Source: Salinisphaera sp. Q1T1-3
Lineage (GTDB): Bacteria; Pseudomonadota; Gammaproteobacteria; Nevskiales; Salinisphaeraceae
Assembly (NCBI RefSeq): GCF_003602005.1
Contig: NZ_QZWD01000009.1
Span: forward strand, 1 to 64,000
Length of the DNA: 64,000 nt
Direction: 5' to 3'
Both the position numbers and the translations under genes were made by a program. Shown piece after piece: positions 33,003 to 41,357 of the stretch. Each line of letters starts with the position of its first letter. Positions within the stretch are counted from its first letter, which is position 1. The notes beneath the pieces were generated by a model that did no database searches, was not told the DNA's origin, and saw only the letters and a program-made list of their open reading frames with translations.

Positions 33003-33078
33003 TACGGCCGTGAAGCCATTGAAGATGAAAAGACGGACAAGCGCCGGCGTTTATTTTTCGTGCCGGATTAATAACACG
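33003..33078 (+). repeat. F2 structured repeat, copy 3 (truncated)
   Basis: This remnant keeps CCGTGAAGCCATTGAAGATG, AAGACGGAC, TTTATTTTTCG and the right end TGCCGGATTAATAACACG. The left third (with the GAAA-loop hairpin) and the 13-pair dyad before the right end are missing. It lies between the divergent glycerate kinase and cyclotransferase genes, directly before F3 copy b. Confidence 0.75.
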
Positions 33079-33110
33079 TCCCGCGTGCGCCGCGCCGGCG
33101 CTCATTTTTT

Positions 33111-33340
33111 GCAAGACAAGGCATCGGGCGCGTACGGCCGTCATTCTGGCGTCGCGAACGACAACGCCGGATGGCAGAAAAATGACCGCCGTCCCGTCGG
33201 GTTGCGCGCAAAAACCGGCCATGCGGCGTTGCACGGCTTGACCTTGGCATGAATGACCAGGGTCGGCGCCCTGTGCCTTGCCTGGCCGGTTTTCGGGCGG
33301 CAACGCGGTCAGGTCAGGTGCGACGTGTTAACAGGCCCTA
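33111..33340 (-). repeat. F3 repeat, copy b, with a terminal TAGGGCCTGTTAACACG end
   Basis: Bases 33111-33210 are the reverse complement of the F3 sequence at 27122 with few changes. From 33211 to 33340 the sequence is not shared with copy a. It ends ACGTGTTAACAGGCCCTA inside CTAG (33338-33341), the same kind of terminus as the F1 family. F3 may therefore be part of a larger element of which only this copy keeps the end. The next gene starts 37 bases later. Confidence 0.65.
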
Positions 33341-33376
33341 GAATGGTCGCCCTGCGGCCTACGACAAGCGTTTCGA

Positions 33377-33889
33377 ATGTATTACTTCGCCTATGGCTCG
33401 AATATGTGTACCGCGCGGCTGGCGCGACGTGTGCCCAGCGTGCGGCCGCTGGGCGCCGCCTCGCTCGCCGGGCATCGTCTGGCCTGGCATCTGATCGGCA
33501 GTGATGCATCGGGCAAGTGCAACGTCGTGGCCACCGGCGAGCCGGGCGATGTCGTGCACGGTGTGGTCTTCGAGCTCGAGGCGGATCGTCTCGAAGCCCT
33601 GCACGCAGCAGAGGGTCCGGCCTACGATTTCCTCGAGCTGCCGGTCGTCCATGCCGGTAAGACATTGACTGCGGCGATCTATCGCGGTCGCGCCGACTGG
33701 CTCGACGATGCACGTGTCCCTTATGCCTGGTATCGCGATTTCGTCCTGGCGGGGGCCCGCGAACACGCGCTCCCCCAGGACTGGATCGCCGGGCTGGATC
33801 GGGTGAGCACGGTCACCGATCCCGACGCCGAGCGTACGGCGCGCAACCGCGAGATCCTGGCCGAGATTCCGATCAACCGGCTGGACTGA
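33377..33889 (+). CDS. Gamma-glutamylcyclotransferase-like protein
   Basis: The 170-residue protein has the family's opening YYFAYGSNMCTARLARRVP, where YGSN forms the substrate-binding loop. The catalytic glutamate is in LHAAEGPAYDF, and VFELEADRLEALHAAEG follows the usual spacing. Such enzymes release 5-oxoproline from gamma-glutamyl amino acids or related amides. The exact substrate is not predictable. It stands alone, with repeats on both sides: F3 upstream and F1 copy D downstream. Confidence 0.85.
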   Translation: MYYFAYGSNMCTARLARRVPSVRPLGAASLAGHRLAWHLIGSDASGKCNVVATGEPGDVVHGVVFELEADRLEALHAAEGPAYDFLELPVVHAGKTLTAAIYRGRADWLDDARVPYAWYRDFVLAGAREHALPQDWIAGLDRVSTVTDPDAERTARNREILAEIPINRLD

Positions 33890-34010
33890 GCGGGCGCGAG
33901 GTCCCTGATGACGCGGCCTTGAGTCACCAGACGAGTCGTTGCTCGGCTGGACGGACCGCGCCGTGTCCGACGCATGCCGGGCAAGGGGACGACTTCATGA
34001 CGACCTGCCC

Positions 34011-34324
34011 TACGGCCGGTTGAGGTTTCGTTCGAGCGCCTTTTCGTCGAGAGGCCGTAGTGTGTCCGGCAAGACGCGAGTCGCCGTATCGTGGCGTGCC
34101 ACGATCAAGGCTGGCAACGCCGCCGGGCGCCCATCGTCGATTTTTCATGGGCGGCCCACCCCGAAGGGACAAGCGCCCCAGAATCAAGAACACGACGGCA
34201 ATCCAGCGTTGTCGCTCGCGGGTGCAGCATGGCGGCACGGCGCGCACGACGCCTCGTCTTGCCGCCCATCGTCAATTTCAGGGCGCGCTTGGCGCGGATT
34301 CGCACGAAACCTCAACACGCCCTA
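34011..34324 (-). repeat. F1 repeat, copy D (inverted)
   Basis: This 314-base copy lies opposite to A-C. Its right end reads GAAACCTCAACACGCCCTA and its left end TACGGCCGGTTGAGGTTTCG. It is closest to copy E, with GCCCTGAAATTGACGATGGG on the minus strand and TCGACGATGGGCGCCCGGC in both. The terminal CTA at 34322-34324 provides the TAG stop of the chorismatase gene. It lies between the convergent cyclotransferase and chorismatase genes. The 121 bases between the cyclotransferase stop and its left end have no feature that I recognise. Confidence 0.85.
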
Positions 34325-35281
34325 GGCGGCTCTGAGGTGGGCCTCGACTTCCACGAGCAGTTCGTCACGACAGACGGTGGCCGCCAGCGCGCCGAGCGGC
34401 ACGTCCGGCAGATGTGCGGCTGCCCGGGCGAGCAGTGCGGGGGCGTCTGCCGGGCGACGGACATAGAGTTTCAGACAGGCCAGATCGGCGAGTCGGTGGT
34501 GCCCGATGTGCGGTGTCGCCGCGGCGATCACCGCGGCGACGTTCGCCAGAGCCTCGTCGAGCTGAGCCGGTGCATCGCCGACATGACGGCTCTCGTGGCC
34601 GACGATGGCGGCGGTGCCGGAAACGAGCAGGTATCGGGCGTGGCCGACGGTCATCACGCCGGCCCGGGCGAAGGCCGGCGGCCGGGCCGCATACTGCAAC
34701 GGGTAGGCATACGCGCTGACCTGACGTGGATTCTCGACCGGTATGATCGGCTGCCGGCCGAGCAGGGCGTGCATCCACAGCCCGTGTGCATCGCTGCCGA
34801 CGAGCGTGGCCGGTGGCAACGCAGACCAGTCCAGTTCGGGATCGCTATCGGCTTCGGCCAGCGCCTCGGCCCGGCCGCGACAGAATTGACGATACCGCTG
34901 GGCCTCGCCGACGCCGCCGACCACGTCGGAGAGCACGTGCCAGACCCGCTGAGGGTGCGGCAAGCCGGTCGCCTGCTGGACTGCAAACAGATCGTGATAG
35001 GCCCGACGCGCGATCTCGACGAGTTGTTCGTCCGTGTCGGGCGCATCCAGTCGACGACTCGCCCAGCCGATTCGATCGTTGGCACGCACATGCCAGCCCG
35101 CGATCTGTCGGGCGGTCGTGTGGCCATCGGTGAGCCAGCGCTCGCCCGCCAGGGCCCCGCCCAGGCGGGGCAGCGGTAGATCGGTGCCGTTGAAGGCCAC
35201 ATGGGCCAGCTCGGGACGGTCGACCACGACGTCGTCGAGCGGGGCCCAGTCGATGCCACGGTCCGGCTTGACGACGGTCAT
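34322..35281 (-). CDS. Chorismatase family enzyme (FkbO/Hyg5/XanB2-like)
   Basis: The 319-residue protein resembles the chorismatases that turn chorismate into a (di)hydroxybenzoate or a dihydroxycyclohexadiene acid plus pyruvate. The best evidence is the block NPRQVSAYAYPLQYAARPPAF ARA near residues 190-212, which matches the family's conserved ENPRQ-YPxxYGPRxPSFxRA motif. The C-terminal half is a RidA-like fold (LLVSGTAAIVGHESRHVG, QLDEALANVAAVI). In xanthomonads the relative XanB2 makes 3- and 4-hydroxybenzoate for pigment and ubiquinone. No pigment cluster is visible here. The TAG stop is provided by F1 copy D. It is a stand-alone gene. Confidence 0.75.
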   Translation of the reverse strand: MTVVKPDRGIDWAPLDDVVVDRPELAHVAFNGTDLPLPRLGGALAGERWLTDGHTTARQIAGWHVRANDRIGWASRRLDAPDTDEQLVEIARRAYHDLFAVQQATGLPHPQRVWHVLSDVVGGVGEAQRYRQFCRGRAEALAEADSDPELDWSALPPATLVGSDAHGLWMHALLGRQPIIPVENPRQVSAYAYPLQYAARPPAFARAGVMTVGHARYLLVSGTAAIVGHESRHVGDAPAQLDEALANVAAVIAAATPHIGHHRLADLACLKLYVRRPADAPALLARAAAHLPDVPLGALAATVCRDELLVEVEAHLRAA

Positions 35282-35351
35282 GGACTACCCTGTGTTGTGT
35301 GGAGCCATGCCACGATACCGCGCGGAGGCTTCGGCGCCGAGGGGGGGCGTG

Positions 35352-36437
35352 TCAGTCGGTGCCCGTGGCGAGCCGGTCGACGACGACGCGTGCGGTGTGT
35401 GACGGCGTCAGACGCTCGCCTTCCAGGCTGATGCAGGCCTGGCCCAGCGGCGCGTAATGGCTCGGTGCCGTAGCCTGAAACAGGCCGACGACCGGTACGC
35501 CGGCTGCCGCCGCCAGGTGCATCGGCCCCGAGTCCGCGGCCACGAACTGATCACAGCGCGCCATGAAGGCGGCCAGCTGAGTGAGTGATGCGATCGCGAC
35601 ATGCGGCCGGGCCGGATCGATCGGATCCGCGTCCGGTCCCGGCAGGATCTCGACGAGCACGGCATTCGGCCCGGCTTGGCTGACGGCGGCCAGAAACGCT
35701 TCCCACCAGGGCCGGGCGAGCTGCTTGTCGCCGGTGGCGCGCGAGAAGAAACCGATCACCGGCGTGCGGGGGGCCATGACGCCGAGTGTGTCGTGCCAGA
35801 GCGTCTCCGCGGCCTGGCGATCGCAGGCCTCGGGGAACACGGCGAGGGTGTCGAAACGCTCGATCGGCGGGTCGGAGATGCCCCCGGTCAGCAACTCGAC
35901 CGCCTGTAGTGCCTGATGACGGCTGATCGACCGGCCGGCGGCATGGGTCAACGGCAGCCACTGATCGGCGTTGGCGAAACCCAGCCGCTGGCGTGCGCCG
36001 GACAGTGCCATGCCGATCCGGTTGCTGGCCGAATTACCGGTCGGATCGATGGCCAGATCGTAGCGCTCGCGCCGGATGGCTCGCAGCAAGCCGAACAGGC
36101 CGAACACACGGTTCTTCTGCACCCAGACCCGCCCGACGCCCGGCAGGCTCTGCAGCAGATCGACCTGGGCCGGGCTCTGGATGACGATATCGATCCGGGC
36201 CTCGGGCAGGCTGGCTGCCAGGCTGCGCAGCATCGGGGTCAGAAACAGAACATTGCCGAGACGCTTGTTCAGACGCACGACGAGAATACGCCGCGTATCG
36301 GCGGCCAACGGCCGTCGCCGGGCGCCCGGCGTGCCGAGCAGTCGGGCGAGGAGCTGATTCAAGCGTCGACGATTATTGCGACGCCACTGTCGGGCCCAAT
36401 TCCCCCACGTGGCGGTCTGTGCAGCACCCTTGGACAC
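35352..36437 (-). CDS. Glycosyltransferase family 9 (heptosyltransferase-like)
   Basis: The protein of about 361 residues has the GT9 opening RRILVVRLNKRLGNVLFLTPMLRSLAASLP, the mid-domain YDLAIDPTGNSASN, and the nucleotide-sugar end QFVAADSGPMHLAAAAGVPVVGLF. GT9 enzymes add heptoses or related sugars to lipopolysaccharide cores on the cytoplasmic side. The start is unclear because no ATG lies near the conserved part: GTG at 36437 gives about 56 residues before it (rich in Arg, including WRRNNRRRLNQLLAR), and a GTG at 36476 is an alternative. It follows the histidine kinase gene on the same strand after about 130 bases. Confidence 0.75.
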   Translation of the reverse strand: MSKGAAQTATWGNWARQWRRNNRRRLNQLLARLLGTPGARRRPLAADTRRILVVRLNKRLGNVLFLTPMLRSLAASLPEARIDIVIQSPAQVDLLQSLPGVGRVWVQKNRVFGLFGLLRAIRRERYDLAIDPTGNSASNRIGMALSGARQRLGFANADQWLPLTHAAGRSISRHQALQAVELLTGGISDPPIERFDTLAVFPEACDRQAAETLWHDTLGVMAPRTPVIGFFSRATGDKQLARPWWEAFLAAVSQAGPNAVLVEILPGPDADPIDPARPHVAIASLTQLAAFMARCDQFVAADSGPMHLAAAAGVPVVGLFQATAPSHYAPLGQACISLEGERLTPSHTARVVVDRLATGTD

Positions 36438-36564
36438 AGCGGACTCGTGTATCGGAAATACCCGGACAGGCTGCACCCCTGGGCTTGGCCGGGGCGTCAG
36501 CTTCGCGTTAAAAAAACGTGAATCTTGGCCCCGGCGGCGCCTCGCCAGACCGGGCGTACGGCTG

Positions 36565-37854
36565 TCAGGCCAGGCGCATCTCGATCTGTGTGCCTTCCTC
36601 CGGCCGGCTGGCCAGTCGAATCCGCCAGCCGTAGCGGTCCGCGACCCGCTTGACCAGATACAGGCCGAGGCCCAGCCCCGCGCCGGGGCCGCAGCGGAAG
36701 CCACGATCGAAGACACGCTGCATCTGCTCGCTGTTCATGCCGTGACCGTTGTCGGCCACCGTCAGACGCTGATCGGCCAGGGTGACGCGGATCTCGTCGC
36801 CGCCGTGGCGCAGTGCGTTGCGTAACAGATTGCCGAAGGCGATGACCAGCGCGATGCGTGGCGCATCCACCTCCACCGGGTCCAGAACGCCGAGCTCGAC
36901 CTGTTTGCCGGCCATGATCGGTCGATAGGCGTCCACGACTTCGCGCACGACCTCGTCGGCGCGACAGATCGGGGCTGCACCATCGGCTTCGTGCTGTTCG
37001 TCACGGGCCAGAAACAGCAGGGCCTCGATCAGTTCGGCCATCTGGCCGGCAGCCCGGTCGATCCGCGTGATCGGGCCACTGCCCGACAGGCGCGTATCCT
37101 GTTGCAGGACTTCGACGGCGCCCTGGATCACAGCCAGCGGTGTGCGCAGCTCGTGGCTGGCATCGGCGGTGAAACTGCGCTCGCGCTCGACGAACTCATC
37201 GAGCCGGCCCATGAAGCGGTCGAAGGCCCGTGCGATCACCCCGACTTCGTAATGCTCGAACTGTTCGGCCAGCTGCGTGGTGCGCTCGTCGGGATGCAGA
37301 CGCCCGACGTGATCGGCCAGCGCATTGATCGGCTTGAGGCTGATGCGGGCGATCGCCGAGCCGAGCGGAATCGCCAGTGCCAGCACGAGCAGCGCGGCGG
37401 TGATGGCCACGGCCTTGAACAGCGTCTCGCGATCCTCGATGGCGGTGATGTCGTAGGCCAGATAAGCCTGTTTATTGCCTATCGCGTGGGTGCCCACGCG
37501 ATAGGTCCGGTCGCCCACATCGAGTGTCACGCCGCTGACATCCGGCCCCAGGCCGCGCAGCGCCTCGGGCAGCTGATCGTGCTGGTTCGGGCCGACCACG
37601 TAACCGATCAGGTTCGCCGAGTGCGGAATTGCGCCGTCGCCTTCGGTGGGATAGTCCTCGATCAGTTCCGACATCTCGTGACTGACGATGCCGTTGAGCA
37701 GCTCGGTCTTGAGATGATCGTTGATGGTGAACAACGCGGCGAGCACGGCGCTCACCACGATCGCCACGAACAGCGCCAGGGCGGTCGCCACTCGATACTG
37801 GAGACTGTCGCGCGGGCCGGTGAGCACGCGGCGCAGGAAATCGCGCGGCATCAC
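36565..37854 (-). CDS. Sensor histidine kinase
   Basis: The 429-residue inner-membrane kinase has two transmembrane helices (about residues 25-45 and 148-170) enclosing a periplasmic sensor of about 100 residues. A HAMP linker follows, then the H-box FTADASHELRTPLAVIQGAVEVL with the phospho-accepting His, the N-box FGNLLRNALRHG, and G-boxes VADNGHGM and GAGLGLGLYLVKR. It partners the OmpR-type regulator encoded 36 bases upstream. The signal is unknown. The layout (regulator, then kinase) resembles QseBC or PmrAB but is not specific. An ATG one codon downstream is an equal start. Confidence 0.9.
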   Translation of the reverse strand: MMPRDFLRRVLTGPRDSLQYRVATALALFVAIVVSAVLAALFTINDHLKTELLNGIVSHEMSELIEDYPTEGDGAIPHSANLIGYVVGPNQHDQLPEALRGLGPDVSGVTLDVGDRTYRVGTHAIGNKQAYLAYDITAIEDRETLFKAVAITAALLVLALAIPLGSAIARISLKPINALADHVGRLHPDERTTQLAEQFEHYEVGVIARAFDRFMGRLDEFVERERSFTADASHELRTPLAVIQGAVEVLQQDTRLSGSGPITRIDRAAGQMAELIEALLFLARDEQHEADGAAPICRADEVVREVVDAYRPIMAGKQVELGVLDPVEVDAPRIALVIAFGNLLRNALRHGGDEIRVTLADQRLTVADNGHGMNSEQMQRVFDRGFRCGPGAGLGLGLYLVKRVADRYGWRIRLASRPEEGTQIEMRLA

Positions 37855-37890
37855 GGCCGGCCGTCGCGGCGTCGGGGGGCGCAGGCCGGC

Positions 37891-38571
37891 TCAGCCGGCA
37901 TCCGGATCGATCAGGCGATAGCCCATGGTCGGTACGGTCTGCAGCATGGCCGTGGCGAACGGCTTGTCGATGGCCGCGCGCAGGGCATGAATGTGTGTGC
38001 GCAGCGCTTCGGAATCCGGCGGATGATCGCCCCAGATCGCGGTTTCCAGCTCGGCGCGGCGTACCAGGCGCGGCGAGGCCCGCAGCAGGACTTCGAGCAG
38101 ACGCAGCGCGGTCGGCGTGAGTGTGAGCTTCACGTTCTGGCGCTCGGCCTGCCAGGTGTCGAGATCCAGCGACAGATCCCCGGCCTTGAGCTGGTGCACG
38201 CTGCGCCGCGGCCCGCGATTGCCGAGTGCGGACAGCCGGGCTTCGAGCTCCAGCAGCGAGAACGGCTTGATCAGATAATCGTCGGCGCCGGAGGCGAAAC
38301 CGGCGAGTTTGTCGTCGATCGTGTCGCGCGCGGTCAGCATGAGGATCGGGGTCTGGGAGTCCGCCTCGGCACGCAGGCGCTCACACAGCGCCAGTCCGTC
38401 GATGCCCGGCAGCATCAGATCGAGCACGATGGCATCGAAATTGTGGACGACCGCCAGATGCAGACCGGTCACGCCGTCGGTGGCGTTGTCAAGGACATGG
38501 CCGCGTGCCGAGAGGTACTCGATGATATTGGCAGCCAGATCTTCATTGTCTTCAATGACCAGAATGCGCAT
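37891..38571 (-). CDS. OmpR/PhoB-family response regulator
   Basis: The 226-residue protein has a receiver domain (acidic pocket IEDNEDL, phospho-accepting Asp in VLDLMLPGIDG, the conserved Lys in YLIKPFSLLELEAR) and a winged-helix DNA-binding domain (LTPTALRLLEVLLRASPRLVRRAELETAIWGD to VPTMGYRL). It is the first gene of the pair with the downstream kinase. The ATG at 38571 gives the standard MRILVIEDN start. Targets may include the adjacent GT9 gene, but no binding repeat is obvious. Confidence 0.92.
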   Translation of the reverse strand: MRILVIEDNEDLAANIIEYLSARGHVLDNATDGVTGLHLAVVHNFDAIVLDLMLPGIDGLALCERLRAEADSQTPILMLTARDTIDDKLAGFASGADDYLIKPFSLLELEARLSALGNRGPRRSVHQLKAGDLSLDLDTWQAERQNVKLTLTPTALRLLEVLLRASPRLVRRAELETAIWGDHPPDSEALRTHIHALRAAIDKPFATAMLQTVPTMGYRLIDPDAG

Positions 38572-38759
38572 GTCGCAACTATCCGCCGACGCGTGGGCGC
38601 TCAGTCTAAACGAGTTCTTAACGGCGAAGTAATGGCCGGGCCGATGCGCGGCATGATCACTTGCCGGCACGGCCGGGCATGGGGCCTGAGCGGGGCAGCC
38701 CGACAGTATCCGATGAACATCGTAGACTGCGATGGAACCTCTGGGCGCAGGAGCCTGCC

Positions 38760-39593
38760 ATGTCGACCAAGCGCGCGGTCCGCGCGGTGGTGTTCACCGA
38801 TCTCGATGCAACGCTGCTCGATCACGACAGCTACGACTGGTCCGCGGCGCAAGACGCGCTCGAGGCCCTGAAGAGCCGCGGCGTGCCGGTCTGTCTGTGT
38901 ACGAGCAAGACCGTGGCCGAAGTGCGTGCTCTGCGTCGGGCCTTGGGCAACCGGGCCCCGTTTGCTACCGAGAACGGCAGCATCGTCGCGGTACCGGACG
39001 GCTATTTCGAGGGCGAATTCGCGAACGACAGCGAGGCGGAGGAAACCCTGACCTGCACGACCCTGGGCGCGCCGTATGATCGATTGCGCCGGCTGGTCGT
39101 GGATCTGCGGGCGCGCCACGGCTTCGACTACACCGGTTTCGGCGATATGAGCGTGGCCGATGTCATGGCTGCGACCGGGCTGGATCGGGAGGCCGCAGCG
39201 GCGGCCCGGCAGCGCGATGCGTCCGAGCCGTTGCTCTGGCAGGACAGCGCCGCCGCCGAGACCGCTTTCGCCCAGGCCGTGGCCGAAGCCGGGGCGACCA
39301 CGCGACGCGGCGGACGTTTCGTCCACGTGCTGGGCCTCGCCGACAAGGGGGATGCGCTCGACTGGCTGCGGACGCGTTTCGAGGCGGTCCACGGCCCGAT
39401 TCTTGCTGTGGCCCTGGGAGACTCGGCCAACGATGCCGACATGCTGGCTGCCGCGGATATCGGCTGGTGGGTGGCGCGTCCCGATGGCGACTACGAAGCG
39501 CCGGCCGGCGGTCACATCCGGCATGCCGAAGGTATCGGTCCAGTCGGCTGGTCGGCCGCGATTCATGCCATGATCGAGGCCGGAGAAATCTGA
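38760..39593 (+). CDS. HAD phosphatase, mannosyl-/glucosyl-3-phosphoglycerate phosphatase type
   Basis: The 277-residue protein is a Cof-type HAD phosphatase of the mannosyl-3-phosphoglycerate phosphatase (MpgP/YedP) family: nucleophile motif VFTDLDATLLDHDSYDW, CTSKTVAEVRALRRAL, ATENGSIVAVPDGYF, and the metal-binding motif VALGDSANDADMLAAAD. It would dephosphorylate a hexosyl-phosphoglycerate to the free compatible solute. AGGAG lies just upstream of the ATG. The next gene, 46 bases downstream, is a GT81-like synthase that could make its substrate, as in known glucosylglycerate or mannosylglycerate pathways. Glucosylglycerate is favoured because a GH13_18 phosphorylase is also present. Confidence 0.85.
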   Translation: MSTKRAVRAVVFTDLDATLLDHDSYDWSAAQDALEALKSRGVPVCLCTSKTVAEVRALRRALGNRAPFATENGSIVAVPDGYFEGEFANDSEAEETLTCTTLGAPYDRLRRLVVDLRARHGFDYTGFGDMSVADVMAATGLDREAAAAARQRDASEPLLWQDSAAAETAFAQAVAEAGATTRRGGRFVHVLGLADKGDALDWLRTRFEAVHGPILAVALGDSANDADMLAAADIGWWVARPDGDYEAPAGGHIRHAEGIGPVGWSAAIHAMIEAGEI

Positions 39594-39639
39594 CAACACG
39601 CGGCATGCCCGAGCGGGCGGCGTGCGCGGGGGAGACGAC

Positions 39640-40878
39640 ATGGCCGATTTTCATCAGAACGGCACCATCACGACGCTGCATCGTCTGGCGGACCGACCCA
39701 TCGAAGCGCTCGAGGCCGAGCTTGCCCGTTATTCGCGGCGCCGTCCGATGTCGCTGATCCTGCCCTGTCTCTATTCCGAGCTGGAAGGCGAGGCCCTGCC
39801 CCGGATCGTGGCGGCCCTGTCGCAGGTCGACTATCTCTCCGAGATCATCATCGGGCTGGATGCGGCGAACGAGAAACAGTACGCCCACGCCCACGAGTTC
39901 TTCGCGCCGCTGGCGCCGCGCCATCGCCTGATCTGGAACGACGGGCCGCGGATACAGGCGTTGTTCGATCGGCTCGAGGCCGAGGGCCTGGCACCGGCCC
40001 GCCCGGGCAAGGGCGCCAATGTCTGGAACTGCATGGGCTATTTCCTGGCCAGCGGGCGCGGTCGCGTACTGGCCATGCACGACTGCGACATCCTGACCTA
40101 CAGCCGGGACATGCTCGCGCGGCTGTACTACCCCATGGTGCATCCGAACTTCGCGTTCCGGTTCTCCAAGGGGTTTTATGCGCGGGTTGCCGACGGCTCC
40201 ATCAACGGCCGCGTCGTGCGTCTTTTCATGACACCGATCATCCGGGCGCTGGACACGGTGGTCGGGCCGATCGATTACCTCGATTTCATGGACAGTTTCC
40301 GTTACCCGCTGTCCGGCGAATGCGCCATGACCGACTCGGTGGCCGAGTCGATCCGCATCCCGAGCGACTGGGGGCTGGAAGTCGGGATCCTGGCCGAGGT
40401 GCACCGCAACTACGGGGGCAACGCGATCTGCCAGGTCGACATCGCCGATCACTATGATCACAAGCACCAGGATGTCGCCGACCATGAGGCCAACACCGGG
40501 TTGGCCAAGATGAGCGCGGACATCGCCAAGGCGCTGTATCGCAAGCTTGCGACCTACGGCGTGACGATGACGCCCGAGACCATTCGCACCATCAAGGCGG
40601 TGTATCTGCGCAATGCGCTGGATGCCGTCGAGCGATTCTATTTCGATGCCCAGATCAACGGCCTGACGCTCGACCGGCACAAGGAGGAGAAGACCGTCGA
40701 AGTGTTCGTCGAGTCGGTCATCAAGGCCGGCGAGGAATATATCGCCAATCCGATGGAAGTCCCGTTTATGCCGACCTGGAATCGGGTGCGCTCGGCCTGT
40801 CCGGATCTGCTCGACGACTTCTACGATGCCGTCGAGGCCGATGCCCGTGACGTGGGCAGCGGTCAGGGCATGGCATGA
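39640..40878 (+). CDS. Glycosyltransferase, probable glucosyl-3-phosphoglycerate synthase
   Basis: The 412-residue GT-A fold protein has SLILPCLYSELEGEALPRIV, EIIIGLDAANEKQY, a metal and nucleotide-sugar motif RVLAMHDCDILTYSRDML, and a C-terminal helical part with HDHKHQD-like residues (DHYDHKHQDVADHEANTG). This fits the GT81 family, whose members transfer glucose from a nucleotide sugar to 3-phosphoglycerate. The neighbouring HAD phosphatase would complete synthesis of glucosylglycerate, an osmolyte of salt-stressed bacteria. The ATG at 39640 has GGGGGAG upstream; a GTG six codons earlier is less likely. The subfamily call rests partly on context. Confidence 0.75.
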   Translation: MADFHQNGTITTLHRLADRPIEALEAELARYSRRRPMSLILPCLYSELEGEALPRIVAALSQVDYLSEIIIGLDAANEKQYAHAHEFFAPLAPRHRLIWNDGPRIQALFDRLEAEGLAPARPGKGANVWNCMGYFLASGRGRVLAMHDCDILTYSRDMLARLYYPMVHPNFAFRFSKGFYARVADGSINGRVVRLFMTPIIRALDTVVGPIDYLDFMDSFRYPLSGECAMTDSVAESIRIPSDWGLEVGILAEVHRNYGGNAICQVDIADHYDHKHQDVADHEANTGLAKMSADIAKALYRKLATYGVTMTPETIRTIKAVYLRNALDAVERFYFDAQINGLTLDRHKEEKTVEVFVESVIKAGEEYIANPMEVPFMPTWNRVRSACPDLLDDFYDAVEADARDVGSGQGMA

Positions 40879-40910
40879 TGGGGGTTCGGCATCATTTTCA
40901 AGGACATGTC

Positions 40911-41348
40911 ATGACTCGACGTTCCATGTGGCTGTGTGCGGTACTGCTCGCTGCCACGGCCGTGACCGCGCAGGCCGCCGACGGCGACACGGTCTACCCG
41001 AGCCAGCTGCTCGACAGCAAGCCGGCGCTTGCCAAGCAGTACGCAGCGCTCGTCAAACCGGTACAGCCCGCGCACGGCTGGGTCGCGGCCGGCCAGGGCA
41101 CCGAGACGCCGGTCTCGCATGTCACGATCGCCGGCACGGATTACGCCGTACTGGCCTCCTGCAAGCCCCACGACTGCGCCAGCGAAAACGTGGTGGCGCT
41201 CATGCAGCCCGGGGCATCGAAGGCCGCCGGGGCCTTGGTGGTCAATCACGGCGACGACGGCAGCGGGCCCGGCCAGTCCGAGATCACCTGGCTCGGCGCG
41301 CCCAGCGCCGATCAGCGGCGTTTCATCGGGGCCTATCTGTTCCGTTGA
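40911..41348 (+). CDS. ivy: Ivy-family C-type lysozyme inhibitor
   Basis: The 145-residue protein has a signal peptide (MTRRSMWLCAVLLAATAVTA, cleavage after AQA). Near residues 81-86 it has the Ivy signature CKPHDC, the loop whose His enters the lysozyme active site and whose cysteines form a disulfide. The C-terminal WLGAPSADQRRFIGAYLF also fits. Ivy proteins act in the periplasm against vertebrate-type lysozyme and the cell's own lytic transglycosylases. AAGGA precedes the ATG at 40911. It lies 32 bases after the glycosyltransferase and converges on the phosphorylase gene only nine bases away, so it may share the osmolyte transcript. Confidence 0.85.
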   Translation: MTRRSMWLCAVLLAATAVTAQAADGDTVYPSQLLDSKPALAKQYAALVKPVQPAHGWVAAGQGTETPVSHVTIAGTDYAVLASCKPHDCASENVVALMQPGASKAAGALVVNHGDDGSGPGQSEITWLGAPSADQRRFIGAYLFR

Positions 41349-41357
41349 TCAACGCGA

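Noticed and set aside
2757-33340. A CRISPR array as explanation for the dispersed repeats
   Set aside because: Copies are 100-300 bp, far apart, in both orientations and with inverted ends. There are no short regularly spaced repeats or cas genes.
38760-40878. Mannosylglycerate rather than glucosylglycerate synthesis
   Set aside because: The glycosyltransferase looks more like GT81 than GT55, and a GH13_18 phosphorylase nearby favours a glucosyl product. Not excluded, only less likely.
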